A DNA stretch of 64,000 nucleotides from Candidatus Pelagibacter sp. RS40 (GTDB taxonomy: Bacteria > Pseudomonadota > Alphaproteobacteria > Pelagibacterales > Pelagibacteraceae): positions 62,001-126,000 of the forward strand of contig NZ_CP020778.1 in assembly GCF_002101295.1 (NCBI RefSeq), given 5' to 3'. The notes below the pieces were generated by a model, which saw nothing but the letters and a program-made list of their open reading frames with translations, did no database searches and was not told the DNA's origin. Position 1 is the first letter of the stretch; each line of letters opens with the position of its first letter. Shown here one piece after another: positions 29,597 to 38,501 of the stretch. Position numbers and translations under genes: made by a program.

Positions 29597-30931
29597 TTAC
29601 TGTCCATATAGGAGTGTAGGCAACCACAGAACAATTTTAGGATATAATATTATAATAACTAAACCTATAACTTGTATGACCATAAATTGCATCATACCTA
29701 AGTAAATATCTTTTAGATCCCAACTTGGAACTACACCTTTTAAAAAATATGCTGATAGAGCAACAGGTGGTGAAAGCCAGGCGGTTTGAAGATTTACTGC
29801 AACCAAAATAGCAAACCAAGTTAAATTAAATTCTAAAGCCTCAACAAGAGGTAAAATTATTGGAACAACAATCATTACAATAGGAACCCATTCTAAAGGC
29901 CAGCCAAGTAAAAAAATCATAACCATTATCATTCCTAAAATCAGATACTTATTCATCTCAAGTGACAGTAAAAAATCAGTAAGAACCATCGGTGTTCCTA
30001 ATCTAGCGAATACTGCACCAAAAAAATTAGAGGCAGCGACAAGTACCATAATTAAAGCAGAAATTTCTAAAGTTTTAACTAATGCATCCTGAAGTTTTTT
30101 GAACGTAAGTTTTTTATATGCCAAAGATAATAATAAAGCACCGCCAGCACCACATCCAGCAGCCTCTGTAGGAGTGGCGAAACCAAATAAAATACTTCCT
30201 AAAGCAGCAAAAACTAAAGCAGCAGGTGGGACTAAGCCTAAAAAAAATTCTAGCCAAAGTTTTTTTAAATCTGTAGTTCTTAATTCTTCTGGAATGGGAG
30301 GTCCCAGTTTTGGATTTAAAAAGCATCTAAGTGTTGTGTAAGCAGCGTATAAACAAGCTAATAAAATTCCTGGGACAATTGCTGCAGCAAAAAGATCAGT
30401 TACAGGTATTTCCATTATTGGACCCATAACAACTAGCATAATACTTGGTGGAATTAATATTCCCAAAGTTCCACCAGCTGTTATTGTGCCTGCTGCTAAC
30501 TTAACATCATAACCAGATCTGTTCATAGACTTTGCAGCCATAATTCCTAGGATAGTTACTGAGGCTCCCACAATTCCTGTAGCTGCTGCAAAAATTACAG
30601 AAACAAATAATACAGCATAATATAATGAACCCTTAACCCTCGCTAACATCATTTGAAATGCTGAAAAAAGTCTTTCCATTAAACCTGCTTGCTCCATCAT
30701 TATGCCCATAAAAACAAACAAGGGGACGGCGGCTAGGGTCTGCTCTGTCATAACCATGGAAAATTGAAGTGTCATTAAATAAAAAACTAATTTTCCAAAA
30801 CCCAAGTATCCAAAAACGAAACCTAAAAAAATTAAAGTAAATGAAATTGGAAATCCAATAAATATAGCAAATAGCATTACTCCAATTAATACGAAACCTA
30901 AAATAGCTGGATCAATTAAATGTGAAATCAT
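29597..30931 (-). CDS. dctM: TRAP transporter large permease (DctM), system 1
   Basis: DctM is the large membrane subunit that couples Na+ to substrate import. I start at the ATG at 30931 (444 residues), which overlaps the dctQ stop by four bases. The longer frame would run back into dctQ. Typical DctM blocks are present: TLAAVPLFVFMGIMMEQAG, ASVTILGIMAAKSM, TAGGTLGILIPPSIMLV and PTEAAGCGAGGALL. The gene follows dctP and dctQ of the same system. Confidence 0.93.
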   Translation of the reverse strand: MISHLIDPAILGFVLIGVMLFAIFIGFPISFTLIFLGFVFGYLGFGKLVFYLMTLQFSMVMTEQTLAAVPLFVFMGIMMEQAGLMERLFSAFQMMLARVKGSLYYAVLFVSVIFAAATGIVGASVTILGIMAAKSMNRSGYDVKLAAGTITAGGTLGILIPPSIMLVVMGPIMEIPVTDLFAAAIVPGILLACLYAAYTTLRCFLNPKLGPPIPEELRTTDLKKLWLEFFLGLVPPAALVFAALGSILFGFATPTEAAGCGAGGALLLSLAYKKLTFKKLQDALVKTLEISALIMVLVAASNFFGAVFARLGTPMVLTDFLLSLEMNKYLILGMIMVMIFLLGWPLEWVPIVMIVVPIILPLVEALEFNLTWFAILVAVNLQTAWLSPPVALSAYFLKGVVPSWDLKDIYLGMMQFMVIQVIGLVIIILYPKIVLWLPTLLYGQ

Positions 30932-31539
30932 TCTTCTCCAGGCCACTTTCCTTTGGTAGCTGCGTAATAACTTTTTAAAATTTCTGAAACTCCTTGTATT
31001 AATAAAAATACAATACCAAACCAAAGACATGATTTAATGGGCCACATAATTGGCATCCACGTTGTATCCATACCACGTTCATTTCTCATTATAGATTCTT
31101 GTACAAATCCAGTAGTCATATAGAGAAACACAATTAAACCTGGAAAATAAAATAATAAATAAAGCCAAAAATCAATTGTTCCTTGAGTTTTGGTTTTAAA
31201 ATTTCTATATAAAAAATCTGCTCTTATATGAACACCTTTTGACAAAGCATAACCAGCACCTAACATGAAAAGTGCACCATAAAAAAATCTACTCATGTCA
31301 TATGCCCAAATAGTTGGTGCTAAAAATAATTTACGAGCTAATACTTCGTAAACCATTCCAAGCATTAAAGGAATTGTAATCCAGCAAACAATATTACCAA
31401 TGACCTTACTAAATTTATCAATATTAATTATTGTTTTAGCCATCCAAGAAGGCATATCCTCTGGCATCTTGCCAGAGCCGCCCCTTCTCTCTGCAATCAT
31501 TTCATCTGAAATATCAAGTTTTGGACTTTTATCGTTCAT
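30928..31539 (-). CDS. dctQ: TRAP transporter small permease (DctQ), system 1
   Basis: DctQ is the four-helix partner of DctM. The 203 residues begin with a polar tail of about 35 residues. Four helices follow, with EVLARKLFLAPTIWAYDMSR and a long KGVHIRADFLYRNF region typical of DctQ. At 203 residues it is a large DctQ, as in the TakQ-type systems. There is no free Shine-Dalgarno sequence: the 13 bases before the ATG are pyrimidine-rich and preceded by a perfect 20-base palindrome. Confidence 0.88.
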   Translation of the reverse strand: MNDKSPKLDISDEMIAERRGGSGKMPEDMPSWMAKTIINIDKFSKVIGNIVCWITIPLMLGMVYEVLARKLFLAPTIWAYDMSRFFYGALFMLGAGYALSKGVHIRADFLYRNFKTKTQGTIDFWLYLLFYFPGLIVFLYMTTGFVQESIMRNERGMDTTWMPIMWPIKSCLWFGIVFLLIQGVSEILKSYYAATKGKWPGEE

Positions 31540-31552
31540 GTAAAGATAAAGG

Positions 31553-31572
31553 AGCGGGCCCTAGGGCCCGCT
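31553..31572 (-). terminator. GC-rich hairpin between dctP and dctQ (system 1)
   Basis: AGCGGGCCCTAGGGCCCGCT is a perfect 20-base palindrome in very AT-rich surroundings. It lies 13 bases after the dctP stop and 13 bases before the dctQ start. No U-tract follows on the transcribed strand, so it probably acts as a 3' stabilising stem or partial terminator rather than a full intrinsic terminator. It would let the binding protein be made in excess over the permease. Confidence 0.7.
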
Positions 31573-31585
31573 GTAATTGATTAAT

Positions 31586-32686
31586 TTACTTTTTCTTTAA
31601 CTCATTTGCATAAGCCATTCCAAGCTTAGCATTTGATGTTTGTGCACCAGACCAAAATGGTACTGCAGTGTTAGCAAAGTTTATCATAGAGTCATAAACT
31701 TCTTTAAAGAATGGATTTTTAGCAGCATTCTTTTCAAGAGTTGCTTTTGCAGCAGCCATGTAAGCTGGGAAGTAATCAGCTGGAGTATCTTCAAGAATTA
31801 CACCATGGTTTTCAGTTAAGTCTTTCAAAGCTAAACCGTTAGTATTAATTCTGTAAGCAAGAGCTCGCATTAAAGAAGCATCAGCAGCCATTTTCAAAGA
31901 AAATTTTTCATGATCTGTGAACTTCTCATATGTTGTTCCAGTAATATAAAAGTCAGCATTAACAACTACTTGGTGTAAACCTTGTAAGTAATAATGTTTT
32001 AGTACTTTGTGAATACCAAACACTTTATCAGGTTGTGGACAACACCATTCTGCAGCATCAATAGTTCCTGCTTCAAGAGCTGGAAGTATATCACCCCCAC
32101 CCATTGCAACAGATGCTATACCAATATCTTTATAAGTTTGACCTGGAATTCCTGGAGGAGTTCTGAACTTAAACGTTCTGAAATCGTCCATGTTTTTGAT
32201 TTGTCTTGGAAACCATCCTAAAGCCTCTGGACCAACTGGTTGCAACATGAAACCTTTAATATTTCTATTCATCTCTCCCCATAGACGGTCATATAATTGC
32301 TCACCACCACCATATAAGAACCATGATAAAAACGCTATGTTGTCAATTCCAACTCCACCACCGGCAACAGGAGAACCAAATAACATTGCTGCTGGGTGTT
32401 CACCAGACCAATAGTGTGTCCATGCAAATCCGCAGTCAATTAATCCTTTGTCTACAGCATCAAGTGTTTCTTTAACACCCACAACTGTTCCTGCTGGCAT
32501 AATCTCAAATTTAAGAGACCCATTAGTTAGTTTTGTTACGTTGTCAGTAAAGTCTTTCAACATTACCGCCTCATCACCTTTGGCGCTAATAACTGTCTGA
32601 CACTTTAATGTTTTTGCTGCACTAGCGTTCGAAATAAATCCAAACACTAAAAAAGAAGCAAACAACATTGAAATGATTTTTTTCAT
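31586..32686 (-). CDS. dctP: TRAP transporter substrate-binding protein (DctP), system 1
   Basis: This 366-residue periplasmic binding protein has a signal peptide ending near SNASA. It captures a carboxylate-type solute and delivers it to DctQM. The fold marks are EIMPAGTVVGVKETLDAVDK, FRTPPGIPGQTYKDIG (the arginine that binds the carboxylate is expected in this region) and LEAGTIDAAEWCCPQPD. It resembles the 2-oxoacid or lactate-like TakP group more than the succinate DctP group. The tandem Cys in EWCC is unusual. A strong GAGAGGG ribosome site precedes the ATG. Confidence 0.9.
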   Translation of the reverse strand: MKKIISMLFASFLVFGFISNASAAKTLKCQTVISAKGDEAVMLKDFTDNVTKLTNGSLKFEIMPAGTVVGVKETLDAVDKGLIDCGFAWTHYWSGEHPAAMLFGSPVAGGGVGIDNIAFLSWFLYGGGEQLYDRLWGEMNRNIKGFMLQPVGPEALGWFPRQIKNMDDFRTFKFRTPPGIPGQTYKDIGIASVAMGGGDILPALEAGTIDAAEWCCPQPDKVFGIHKVLKHYYLQGLHQVVVNADFYITGTTYEKFTDHEKFSLKMAADASLMRALAYRINTNGLALKDLTENHGVILEDTPADYFPAYMAAAKATLEKNAAKNPFFKEVYDSMINFANTAVPFWSGAQTSNAKLGMAYANELKKK

Positions 32687-32828
32687 TATTTATCCCTCTC
32701 AGTTAAATTTAAAGTGCAGCATACTTTCAAAAATAATTAGGATACACAAGCATGAATTCGACATTATTTAATAAAAAATGTATAAAAAATTTAAATTAAG
32801 TTATTATTTTTTATAAATATTCTAATCT

Positions 32829-34439
32829 ATGGAAATTTTTGACTACATAATTGTAGGAGCTGGATCGGCAGGATGTGTTTTAGCTAATAGATTGTCTGCA
32901 GACCCAAAAAATAAAGTTTTACTACTCGAGGCTGGTGGAAAAGATACTTATCCATGGATCCATATTCCAGTTGGTTACTATAAAACTATGCATAATCCAA
33001 AAGTTGATTGGTGTTTTAAAACTGAGCCCGACGAAACAATGAATAATAGATCTATCAGATATCCAAGAGGAAAAACTCTAGGTGGAAGCTCATCCATCAA
33101 TGGTTTACTTTGGATACGTGGTCAAAAAGAAGATTATGATGTGTGGCGCCAACTCGGTAATACAGGTTGGGGCTGGAATGATGTTTTGCCATATTTTTTA
33201 AAATCTGAGAACAACGAATTAGGAAAAAGTGAATTTCATAATGATAGTGGGCCAATAACTGTTGCAAATAAAAAAATAAATTTAAAATTACTTGATGAGT
33301 TTCAAAATGCTGCTGAGGAAGTTGGAATTCCAAAAACAATTGATTTTAATAAAGGGGATAATTTTGGAGTTGGTTTCTTTCAATTTACTACCAGTCATAG
33401 CAAATTTGGTCTTAAATTAAGATGTAGCGCTGCGAAAGGTTATTTGAATCCAGTAAAAAAAAGAAAAAATTTAAAAATTATAGTTAATGCCCATGTTCAA
33501 AAACTTAATTTTAATAATAAGTCTGTAGAGAGTGTAAGTTTTTTTACAGGTGATAAATTAAATCATGCACAAGCAAACAAGGAAGTTATTTTATCTGCTG
33601 GAGCAATAGGATCGCCACATCTATTACAAATATCAGGAATTGGAGACAGTGAAAAAATTAAAAATCAAGGAATAGATATTGTGCATGAACTAAAGGGTGT
33701 GGGTAAAAATTTACAAGACCATTTAATGTTTAGGCCAGTTTATAAATTAAAAAATATTAAATCACTAAATAGGGATGTTGAAAGTTTATATTCCAAGTTT
33801 TTAATGGGTATTCAATATATTTTAAAACAAAGTGGTCCTATAACAATGGGTGCTAGTCAAGTATGTGCTTTTACTAAAAGCGATCCATCACGAGCTACAC
33901 CAAACTTACAATTTCATGTTCAGCCACTAAGTACAGATATATTGGGGGTAACTCCAATGCACAATTTTGAAGGTATAACACCAACTGTTGCAAACATCAG
34001 GCCTACAAGCAGAGGTGAAATTAATATAACTAGTAATGATAGTAGAGATAATCCAAAAATTAAGATGAACTATCTTTCTACAGAAGATGACAGGATAGTT
34101 GCTGCCAAAAGCTTAAAGCTTGTGAGAAAAATTATGCTAGAGACTGAAACTTTTAAAAAATATCAACCTGAAGAATATCGACCGGGAGTACATATCACTG
34201 ATGATGAAGAATTAGTTAAAGCTGGTAGTGATTTTACTCAAACAATATTTCACCCAGTTGGAACTTGTAAAATGGGAAATGATGATAGCGCGGTCGTTAA
34301 TGATAAATTATCAGTCCATGGAATACGAAACTTAAGAGTTATTGATGCATCTATAATGCCTAACATTACATCTGGAAACACTAATGCACCCACTATAATG
34401 ATTGCTGAGAAAGGTGCAGATATGATATTGAACTCATAA
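32829..34439 (+). CDS. GMC family FAD-dependent alcohol/choline-type dehydrogenase
   Basis: The 536-residue flavoprotein oxidises an alcohol, with choline, polyols or polyethylene-glycol-like alcohols as usual family substrates. The ADP-binding motif GAGSAGCVLANRL is at 11-23. The GMC signature 1 PRGKTLGGSSSINGLLW lies near residues 79-95, and signature 2 GAIGSPHLLQISGIG in mid-sequence. The active-site histidine is in FHPVGTCKMG near residue 475 and the second polar residue in GNTNAPT near 520. It is divergent from dctP, 142 bases away, and directly followed by the TerC-like gene. Confidence 0.88.
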   Translation: MEIFDYIIVGAGSAGCVLANRLSADPKNKVLLLEAGGKDTYPWIHIPVGYYKTMHNPKVDWCFKTEPDETMNNRSIRYPRGKTLGGSSSINGLLWIRGQKEDYDVWRQLGNTGWGWNDVLPYFLKSENNELGKSEFHNDSGPITVANKKINLKLLDEFQNAAEEVGIPKTIDFNKGDNFGVGFFQFTTSHSKFGLKLRCSAAKGYLNPVKKRKNLKIIVNAHVQKLNFNNKSVESVSFFTGDKLNHAQANKEVILSAGAIGSPHLLQISGIGDSEKIKNQGIDIVHELKGVGKNLQDHLMFRPVYKLKNIKSLNRDVESLYSKFLMGIQYILKQSGPITMGASQVCAFTKSDPSRATPNLQFHVQPLSTDILGVTPMHNFEGITPTVANIRPTSRGEINITSNDSRDNPKIKMNYLSTEDDRIVAAKSLKLVRKIMLETETFKKYQPEEYRPGVHITDDEELVKAGSDFTQTIFHPVGTCKMGNDDSAVVNDKLSVHGIRNLRVIDASIMPNITSGNTNAPTIMIAEKGADMILNS

Positions 34440-35021
34440 ATGTTTTCACCTGAACAAATTACAATCCTTTTACAAATAATATTTATAGATTTGGTATTAG
34501 CTGGCGATAATGCGATCATTATTGGAATGGTTGCATCCCAATTTCCTCCAGATCAAAGAAAGAAAATTATATTTTGGGGAATTGGAGGTGCAGTAATTTT
34601 AAGAATTATTTTAACTTTGATTACAGCCTATTTGCTCCAAATCACTGGACTACGATTAATCGGAGGATTGTTATTACTTTATATTGTTTACAAACTTTAT
34701 ATCGATGTAATAAAAAATAGTGGCAACGAAGAAAGTAATATAAAAGTTGATAACTCAAGTTTTTTTAAAGCAATTTTTACTGTTTTACTTGCAGATTTTA
34801 CAATGAGTTTAGATAATGTTTTAGGTGTTGCGGGAGCTGCGAAAGATCACTATAGTTTGTTAGTTTTTGGCCTTGTTTTATCGATCATATTAATGGCTAC
34901 TGCCGCAACGTTAATTTCAAATTGGATAAAAAAATATAAATGGATTGCGTGGTTAGGTTTATTTGCAATATTAATTGTGGCTTTAGATCTGATTTATACT
35001 GATATAAAATTACTTATTTAA
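34440..35021 (+). CDS. TerC/YjbE family integral membrane protein
   Basis: This 193-residue membrane protein of the TerC superfamily has about seven helices. The paired acidic motifs in membrane segments, LVLAGDNAIIIG near residues 18-29 and TMSLDNVLGVAG near residues 120-131, are the family hallmark and suggest metal transport, with manganese export as a known role for relatives. Its ATG directly follows the stop of the GMC gene and its stop overlaps the next SDR start (TAATG). Confidence 0.82.
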   Translation: MFSPEQITILLQIIFIDLVLAGDNAIIIGMVASQFPPDQRKKIIFWGIGGAVILRIILTLITAYLLQITGLRLIGGLLLLYIVYKLYIDVIKNSGNEESNIKVDNSSFFKAIFTVLLADFTMSLDNVLGVAGAAKDHYSLLVFGLVLSIILMATAATLISNWIKKYKWIAWLGLFAILIVALDLIYTDIKLLI

Positions 35022-35779
35022 TGTATTTTAAAAAGATAAATTTAAAAAATAAATATGCTCTTGTTACTGGAGCGGGTAAAGGTTTAGGTAGAGCGTGCGC
35101 CATAGCATTAGCTGAAGCTGGGGCAATAATAATAGGATTAAGTAGAACAAAATCAGATTTAGACAAATTAGAAAAAGATATAAAAAAAGCAAAAAGTAAA
35201 CTAATTAAAATTCACTGTGATGTAATGGATTATAGCGATCTAAGTGAGAAGTTAAAAAAAGTTAAATTTATCGACGTTTTGGTTAATAATGCAGGAACAA
35301 ATTTACCAGAACCATTTGAAAAGGTAAAACAACAGAGCATGAATTATCTTGTTGATCTTAATCTTAAGTCTGCTTTTAACGTTGCGCAATTAGTTGTGAA
35401 AAAAATGCTTAAGAATAAAAAAAGAGGTGGATCTATCATTAACATGTCTTCACAGCTTGGACATGTGGGAATGTCCGGCCGAAATGTTTATAACATGACT
35501 AAATTTGGTATAGAAGGTCTAACTAAAGGTATGGGTGTTGAATTAGCAAATAGAAATATAAGAGTGAATACTGTTGCCCCTACTTTTGTTGAAACACCAA
35601 TGGTTAAAAAATTTTTTAAGAACAAGAAATTTAAAAAACTTGCCCTTGATGGGATACCAATGGGTAAAGCTGCTAAAGAAAGCGATGTTGCAACTGCTGT
35701 ATGTTTTTTAGCATCTGATGCTGCTGCAATGATTACAGGAACATCTATTCTTATAGATGGAGGATGGACAGCTAAATAA
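35021..35779 (+). CDS. SDR family oxidoreductase
   Basis: A 252-residue classical SDR with the cofactor motif TGAGKGLG at 16-23, NNAG near residue 90, the catalytic serine in NMSSQLG, and Tyr157-Lys161 in YNMTKFG. It ends with GTSILIDGGWTAK, typical of gluconate 5-dehydrogenase and 3-oxoacyl reductase relatives. The substrate is unknown. It overlaps both neighbours by one base (TerC and the M23 peptidase), so the whole plus-strand set probably forms one operon. Confidence 0.86.
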   Translation: MYFKKINLKNKYALVTGAGKGLGRACAIALAEAGAIIIGLSRTKSDLDKLEKDIKKAKSKLIKIHCDVMDYSDLSEKLKKVKFIDVLVNNAGTNLPEPFEKVKQQSMNYLVDLNLKSAFNVAQLVVKKMLKNKKRGGSIINMSSQLGHVGMSGRNVYNMTKFGIEGLTKGMGVELANRNIRVNTVAPTFVETPMVKKFFKNKKFKKLALDGIPMGKAAKESDVATAVCFLASDAAAMITGTSILIDGGWTAK

Positions 35780-36567
35780 TGAAGAAAATATTGCTTTTTA
35801 TAGCAATTATATTCTCTACTCATACACAAGCACTTGAGTTTCAAGGTAAGTTTTTACAGGGACATTTCATTTTAGGTAAAGCGAAAATAGGTTCAAAAGT
35901 ATTTATTGATAAAAAGCAGGTTAAAGTATCCAAAGATGGATATTTTGTATTTGGAATTGATAGAGATAGAAAATTTGATTTGGAAATTACAGAAGTTAAT
36001 AATGGAAAAAAAAATAATGTAATTAAAAAAGTCTTTAAAAGAAAGTATAACATTCAAAGAATAGATGGTTTGCCTGAAAATAAAGTTACTCCACCTGAGT
36101 CTGTTTATAAAAGAATTAAAGAGGAAAATGGTAGGATTGGAAAAGCAAGAGCAATTAATTCAGATTTAACATTTTTTACCAATCAATTTATTATGCCTGT
36201 AAAAGGTATAATAAGTGGAGTGTATGGAAGTCAAAGAATTCTCAATGGAAAACCAAAGTGGCCTCATTATGGAATTGATATAGCAGCAAAAAAAGGCACG
36301 AAAATAAAATCATCAGGCTCTGGAATTGTTACTATGGCTGAGGATGACCTTTATTATACAGGTGGGACAATAATAATGGATCATGGTCATGGTATATCTA
36401 CCATATATTCACACTTAGAGGACATAATGGTGAATGTTGGTGATGAGATTAAACAGGGCGATATTATTGGAACAGTTGGTTCAACTGGTAGATCAACAGG
36501 TCCACATCTTGATTTTAGAATAAATTGGTTTCAAACGAGACTTGATCCTATGAGCATTCTTCAATAA
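35779..36567 (+). CDS. Exported M23 family (LytM-type) peptidase
   Basis: The 262-residue protein has an N-terminal signal (MKKILLFIAIIFSTHTQA) and a small beta domain. A LytM domain follows. Its metal and catalytic residues are visible: PHYGIDIA near residue 163, YSHLEDI near 212 and PHLDFRI near 242. It should cut peptidoglycan cross-links in the periplasm, or serve as an EnvC-like activator. The metal-site residues are intact, which favours an active enzyme. Confidence 0.85.
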   Translation: MKKILLFIAIIFSTHTQALEFQGKFLQGHFILGKAKIGSKVFIDKKQVKVSKDGYFVFGIDRDRKFDLEITEVNNGKKNNVIKKVFKRKYNIQRIDGLPENKVTPPESVYKRIKEENGRIGKARAINSDLTFFTNQFIMPVKGIISGVYGSQRILNGKPKWPHYGIDIAAKKGTKIKSSGSGIVTMAEDDLYYTGGTIIMDHGHGISTIYSHLEDIMVNVGDEIKQGDIIGTVGSTGRSTGPHLDFRINWFQTRLDPMSILQ

Positions 36568-36576
36568 GCTCAAATT

Positions 36577-37350
36577 ATGAAAAGTGAAATTAATCATATA
36601 GCTAATAAATTAGTAAAAGCTTATAATACAAATACGTTTATAAATCCCATCCCAGTAAAATATTGTAAAAATATTAATCTAGCTAATAAAGTTAGGAAAC
36701 TATGTGAAGATAAAGTTAGTGATGAAACCATAGGTATAAAAGCAGGTGGAACAGGAATTCAAGCTCTTAAAAAACTAGGAGAAAAAGAGCCCTTTATTGC
36801 AAAAATTTTTAAAAAAAGATTTCTTAAATCAGGTCAAAACGTAAAGATATATAAAAATACCAAAGGTATTGAGGTTGAGGTTTATTATTTAATAAAGAAA
36901 TCTTTCTTCGATTTTAAAGGTAAAGTTACAAAAAATAATATTTCTAAATTTATAAAATTTATGGGGCCTTGTTTTGAAATTGTTGGATTTAGACAAAGAA
37001 ATAAGCAATTTAATTACCTTGGAGATATTTGTAGTGATTTTGGATTTAATATTAAGTTTATAGTTGGAAAAAAAATCAAATTTAAAAAACTTAACTTAAA
37101 TAATTTAAAAACTTCATTAGAAAGTAAAAAAAATGGTTTGAAAGTTACTGGTAATACAAATATTGTTTATATCAATCCATTAAATTGTTTAAGATTTGTT
37201 TTAAATAAAGTCAAAAAAGAAAAAATAAACTTAAATAAAGACTTTTATGTTTTCACGGGTTCCACTGTAGGTGTTGTGCCCTTTAAAGGAAAAGGATTAT
37301 ACAAAGGTACTATTGATAAAATTGGCTCTGTTAGTGTTAATATCAGGTAA
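36577..37350 (+). CDS. 2-keto-4-pentenoate hydratase family protein (FAH superfamily)
   Basis: The 257-residue protein resembles MhpD-type hydratases and decarboxylases of aromatic meta-cleavage pathways. Support comes from IGIKAGGTGIQ near residue 50, EPFIAKIF, a middle EVEVYYLI (glutamate pair expected to bind Mg2+) and GPCFEIVGFRQ. The C-terminal YVFTGSTVGVVPF corresponds to the family LSGS region. Similarity is moderate and no other meta-cleavage gene is present, so the true substrate is uncertain. It overlaps the creatinase-like gene by one base. Confidence 0.65.
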   Translation: MKSEINHIANKLVKAYNTNTFINPIPVKYCKNINLANKVRKLCEDKVSDETIGIKAGGTGIQALKKLGEKEPFIAKIFKKRFLKSGQNVKIYKNTKGIEVEVYYLIKKSFFDFKGKVTKNNISKFIKFMGPCFEIVGFRQRNKQFNYLGDICSDFGFNIKFIVGKKIKFKKLNLNNLKTSLESKKNGLKVTGNTNIVYINPLNCLRFVLNKVKKEKINLNKDFYVFTGSTVGVVPFKGKGLYKGTIDKIGSVSVNIR

Positions 37351-38501
37351 TGGCACTTCACTTTTCTAAAGAGGAATTTAAATCTAGAAAATCATATATT
37401 TTAAATTCAATTAAGGAGCAAAACATCGATGCTCTGTTGATGTTTAGACAAGAGTCTATGTATTGGTTAACTGGTTATGATACATTTGGATACGTTTTTT
37501 TCCAAACTTTAGTCTTAGATCAAAAAGGTAATTTAATTTTATTAACAAGAGCGCCAGATCTAAGGCAAGCACAAAACACATCAAATATTAATGATATAAG
37601 AATTTGGGTTGATAAAGATGGTTCAAATCCAACTGATGATCTAAAAATTATTTTAGATGAGTTAAATTTAAAAGGTAAAAAAATTGGAATTGAATATGAG
37701 GCCTATGGATTGACTGGTAGAAATGCAATTAAATTAAATCAATCTTTGGAAGATTACTGTTCAATTGAGGATAAATCAGAATTAATTACAAAACTAAGAG
37801 TGGTAAAATCTGAAGAAGAAATAACATATGTTAGAAAGGCTGCGAACCTAGCTGATTTGGCACTTGAAGAAGTGTGGAAATATGCAAAATCTGGTGCGAG
37901 CGAAGCTAAAATTTTAGCTGAAATGAATAGAGTTATCTTTGAAGGTGGTGGTGACTATCCAGCTAATGAATTTATTATTGGTTCAGGAAAAAATGCCCTA
38001 CTGTGTAGATATCAAGCTGAAAAACAAATTTTAAACAAAGAAGATCAGCTAACTATTGAGTGGGCTGGTGCTTATAGACACTACCATTCGGCGATGTTTA
38101 GAACTATTCCGATCGGTAAAGCAAATCAAAAACATTTTAAGATGCATGAAGCTTGTGTTGAGGCATTAACAAATTGTGAGAATAAATTAAAACCTGGAAA
38201 CAAAATTGGTGAAGTTTTTGATATCCATGCAAAAACATTTGATGATCATGGATTTAAAAATGCAAGAATGAATGCTTGCGGTTATTCGCTAGGAGCAACT
38301 TTTTCTCCCAACTGGATGGATTGGCCAATGCTATACACTGGAAATCCATATGTTATTCAATCGGGAAACGTGTTCTTTATGCATATGATCTTGATGGATT
38401 CAGAGAGTAATTTAGCAATGAATTTGGGAGAGACTTATCTTGTGACAGAAAATGGTAATGAAAGATTAGGTAAACAAAAATTAGATTTAGTTGTTCTCTA
38501 A
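37350..38501 (+). CDS. M24 creatinase-like hydrolase (ectoine hydrolase DoeA-like)
   Basis: The 383-residue protein has the two-domain creatinase/prolidase layout, an N-terminal LLMFRQESMYWLTGYDTFGY domain and a pita-bread C-terminal domain. Where metallo-members have Asp ligands it has TIEWAGAYRHYHSAMFRT near residues 235-252, the pattern of the metal-free creatinase and ectoine-hydrolase branch. It may hydrolyse ectoine, creatine or a similar osmolyte. Its stop shares CTAA with the convergent SOUL gene. Confidence 0.72.
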   Translation: MALHFSKEEFKSRKSYILNSIKEQNIDALLMFRQESMYWLTGYDTFGYVFFQTLVLDQKGNLILLTRAPDLRQAQNTSNINDIRIWVDKDGSNPTDDLKIILDELNLKGKKIGIEYEAYGLTGRNAIKLNQSLEDYCSIEDKSELITKLRVVKSEEEITYVRKAANLADLALEEVWKYAKSGASEAKILAEMNRVIFEGGGDYPANEFIIGSGKNALLCRYQAEKQILNKEDQLTIEWAGAYRHYHSAMFRTIPIGKANQKHFKMHEACVEALTNCENKLKPGNKIGEVFDIHAKTFDDHGFKNARMNACGYSLGATFSPNWMDWPMLYTGNPYVIQSGNVFFMHMILMDSESNLAMNLGETYLVTENGNERLGKQKLDLVVL

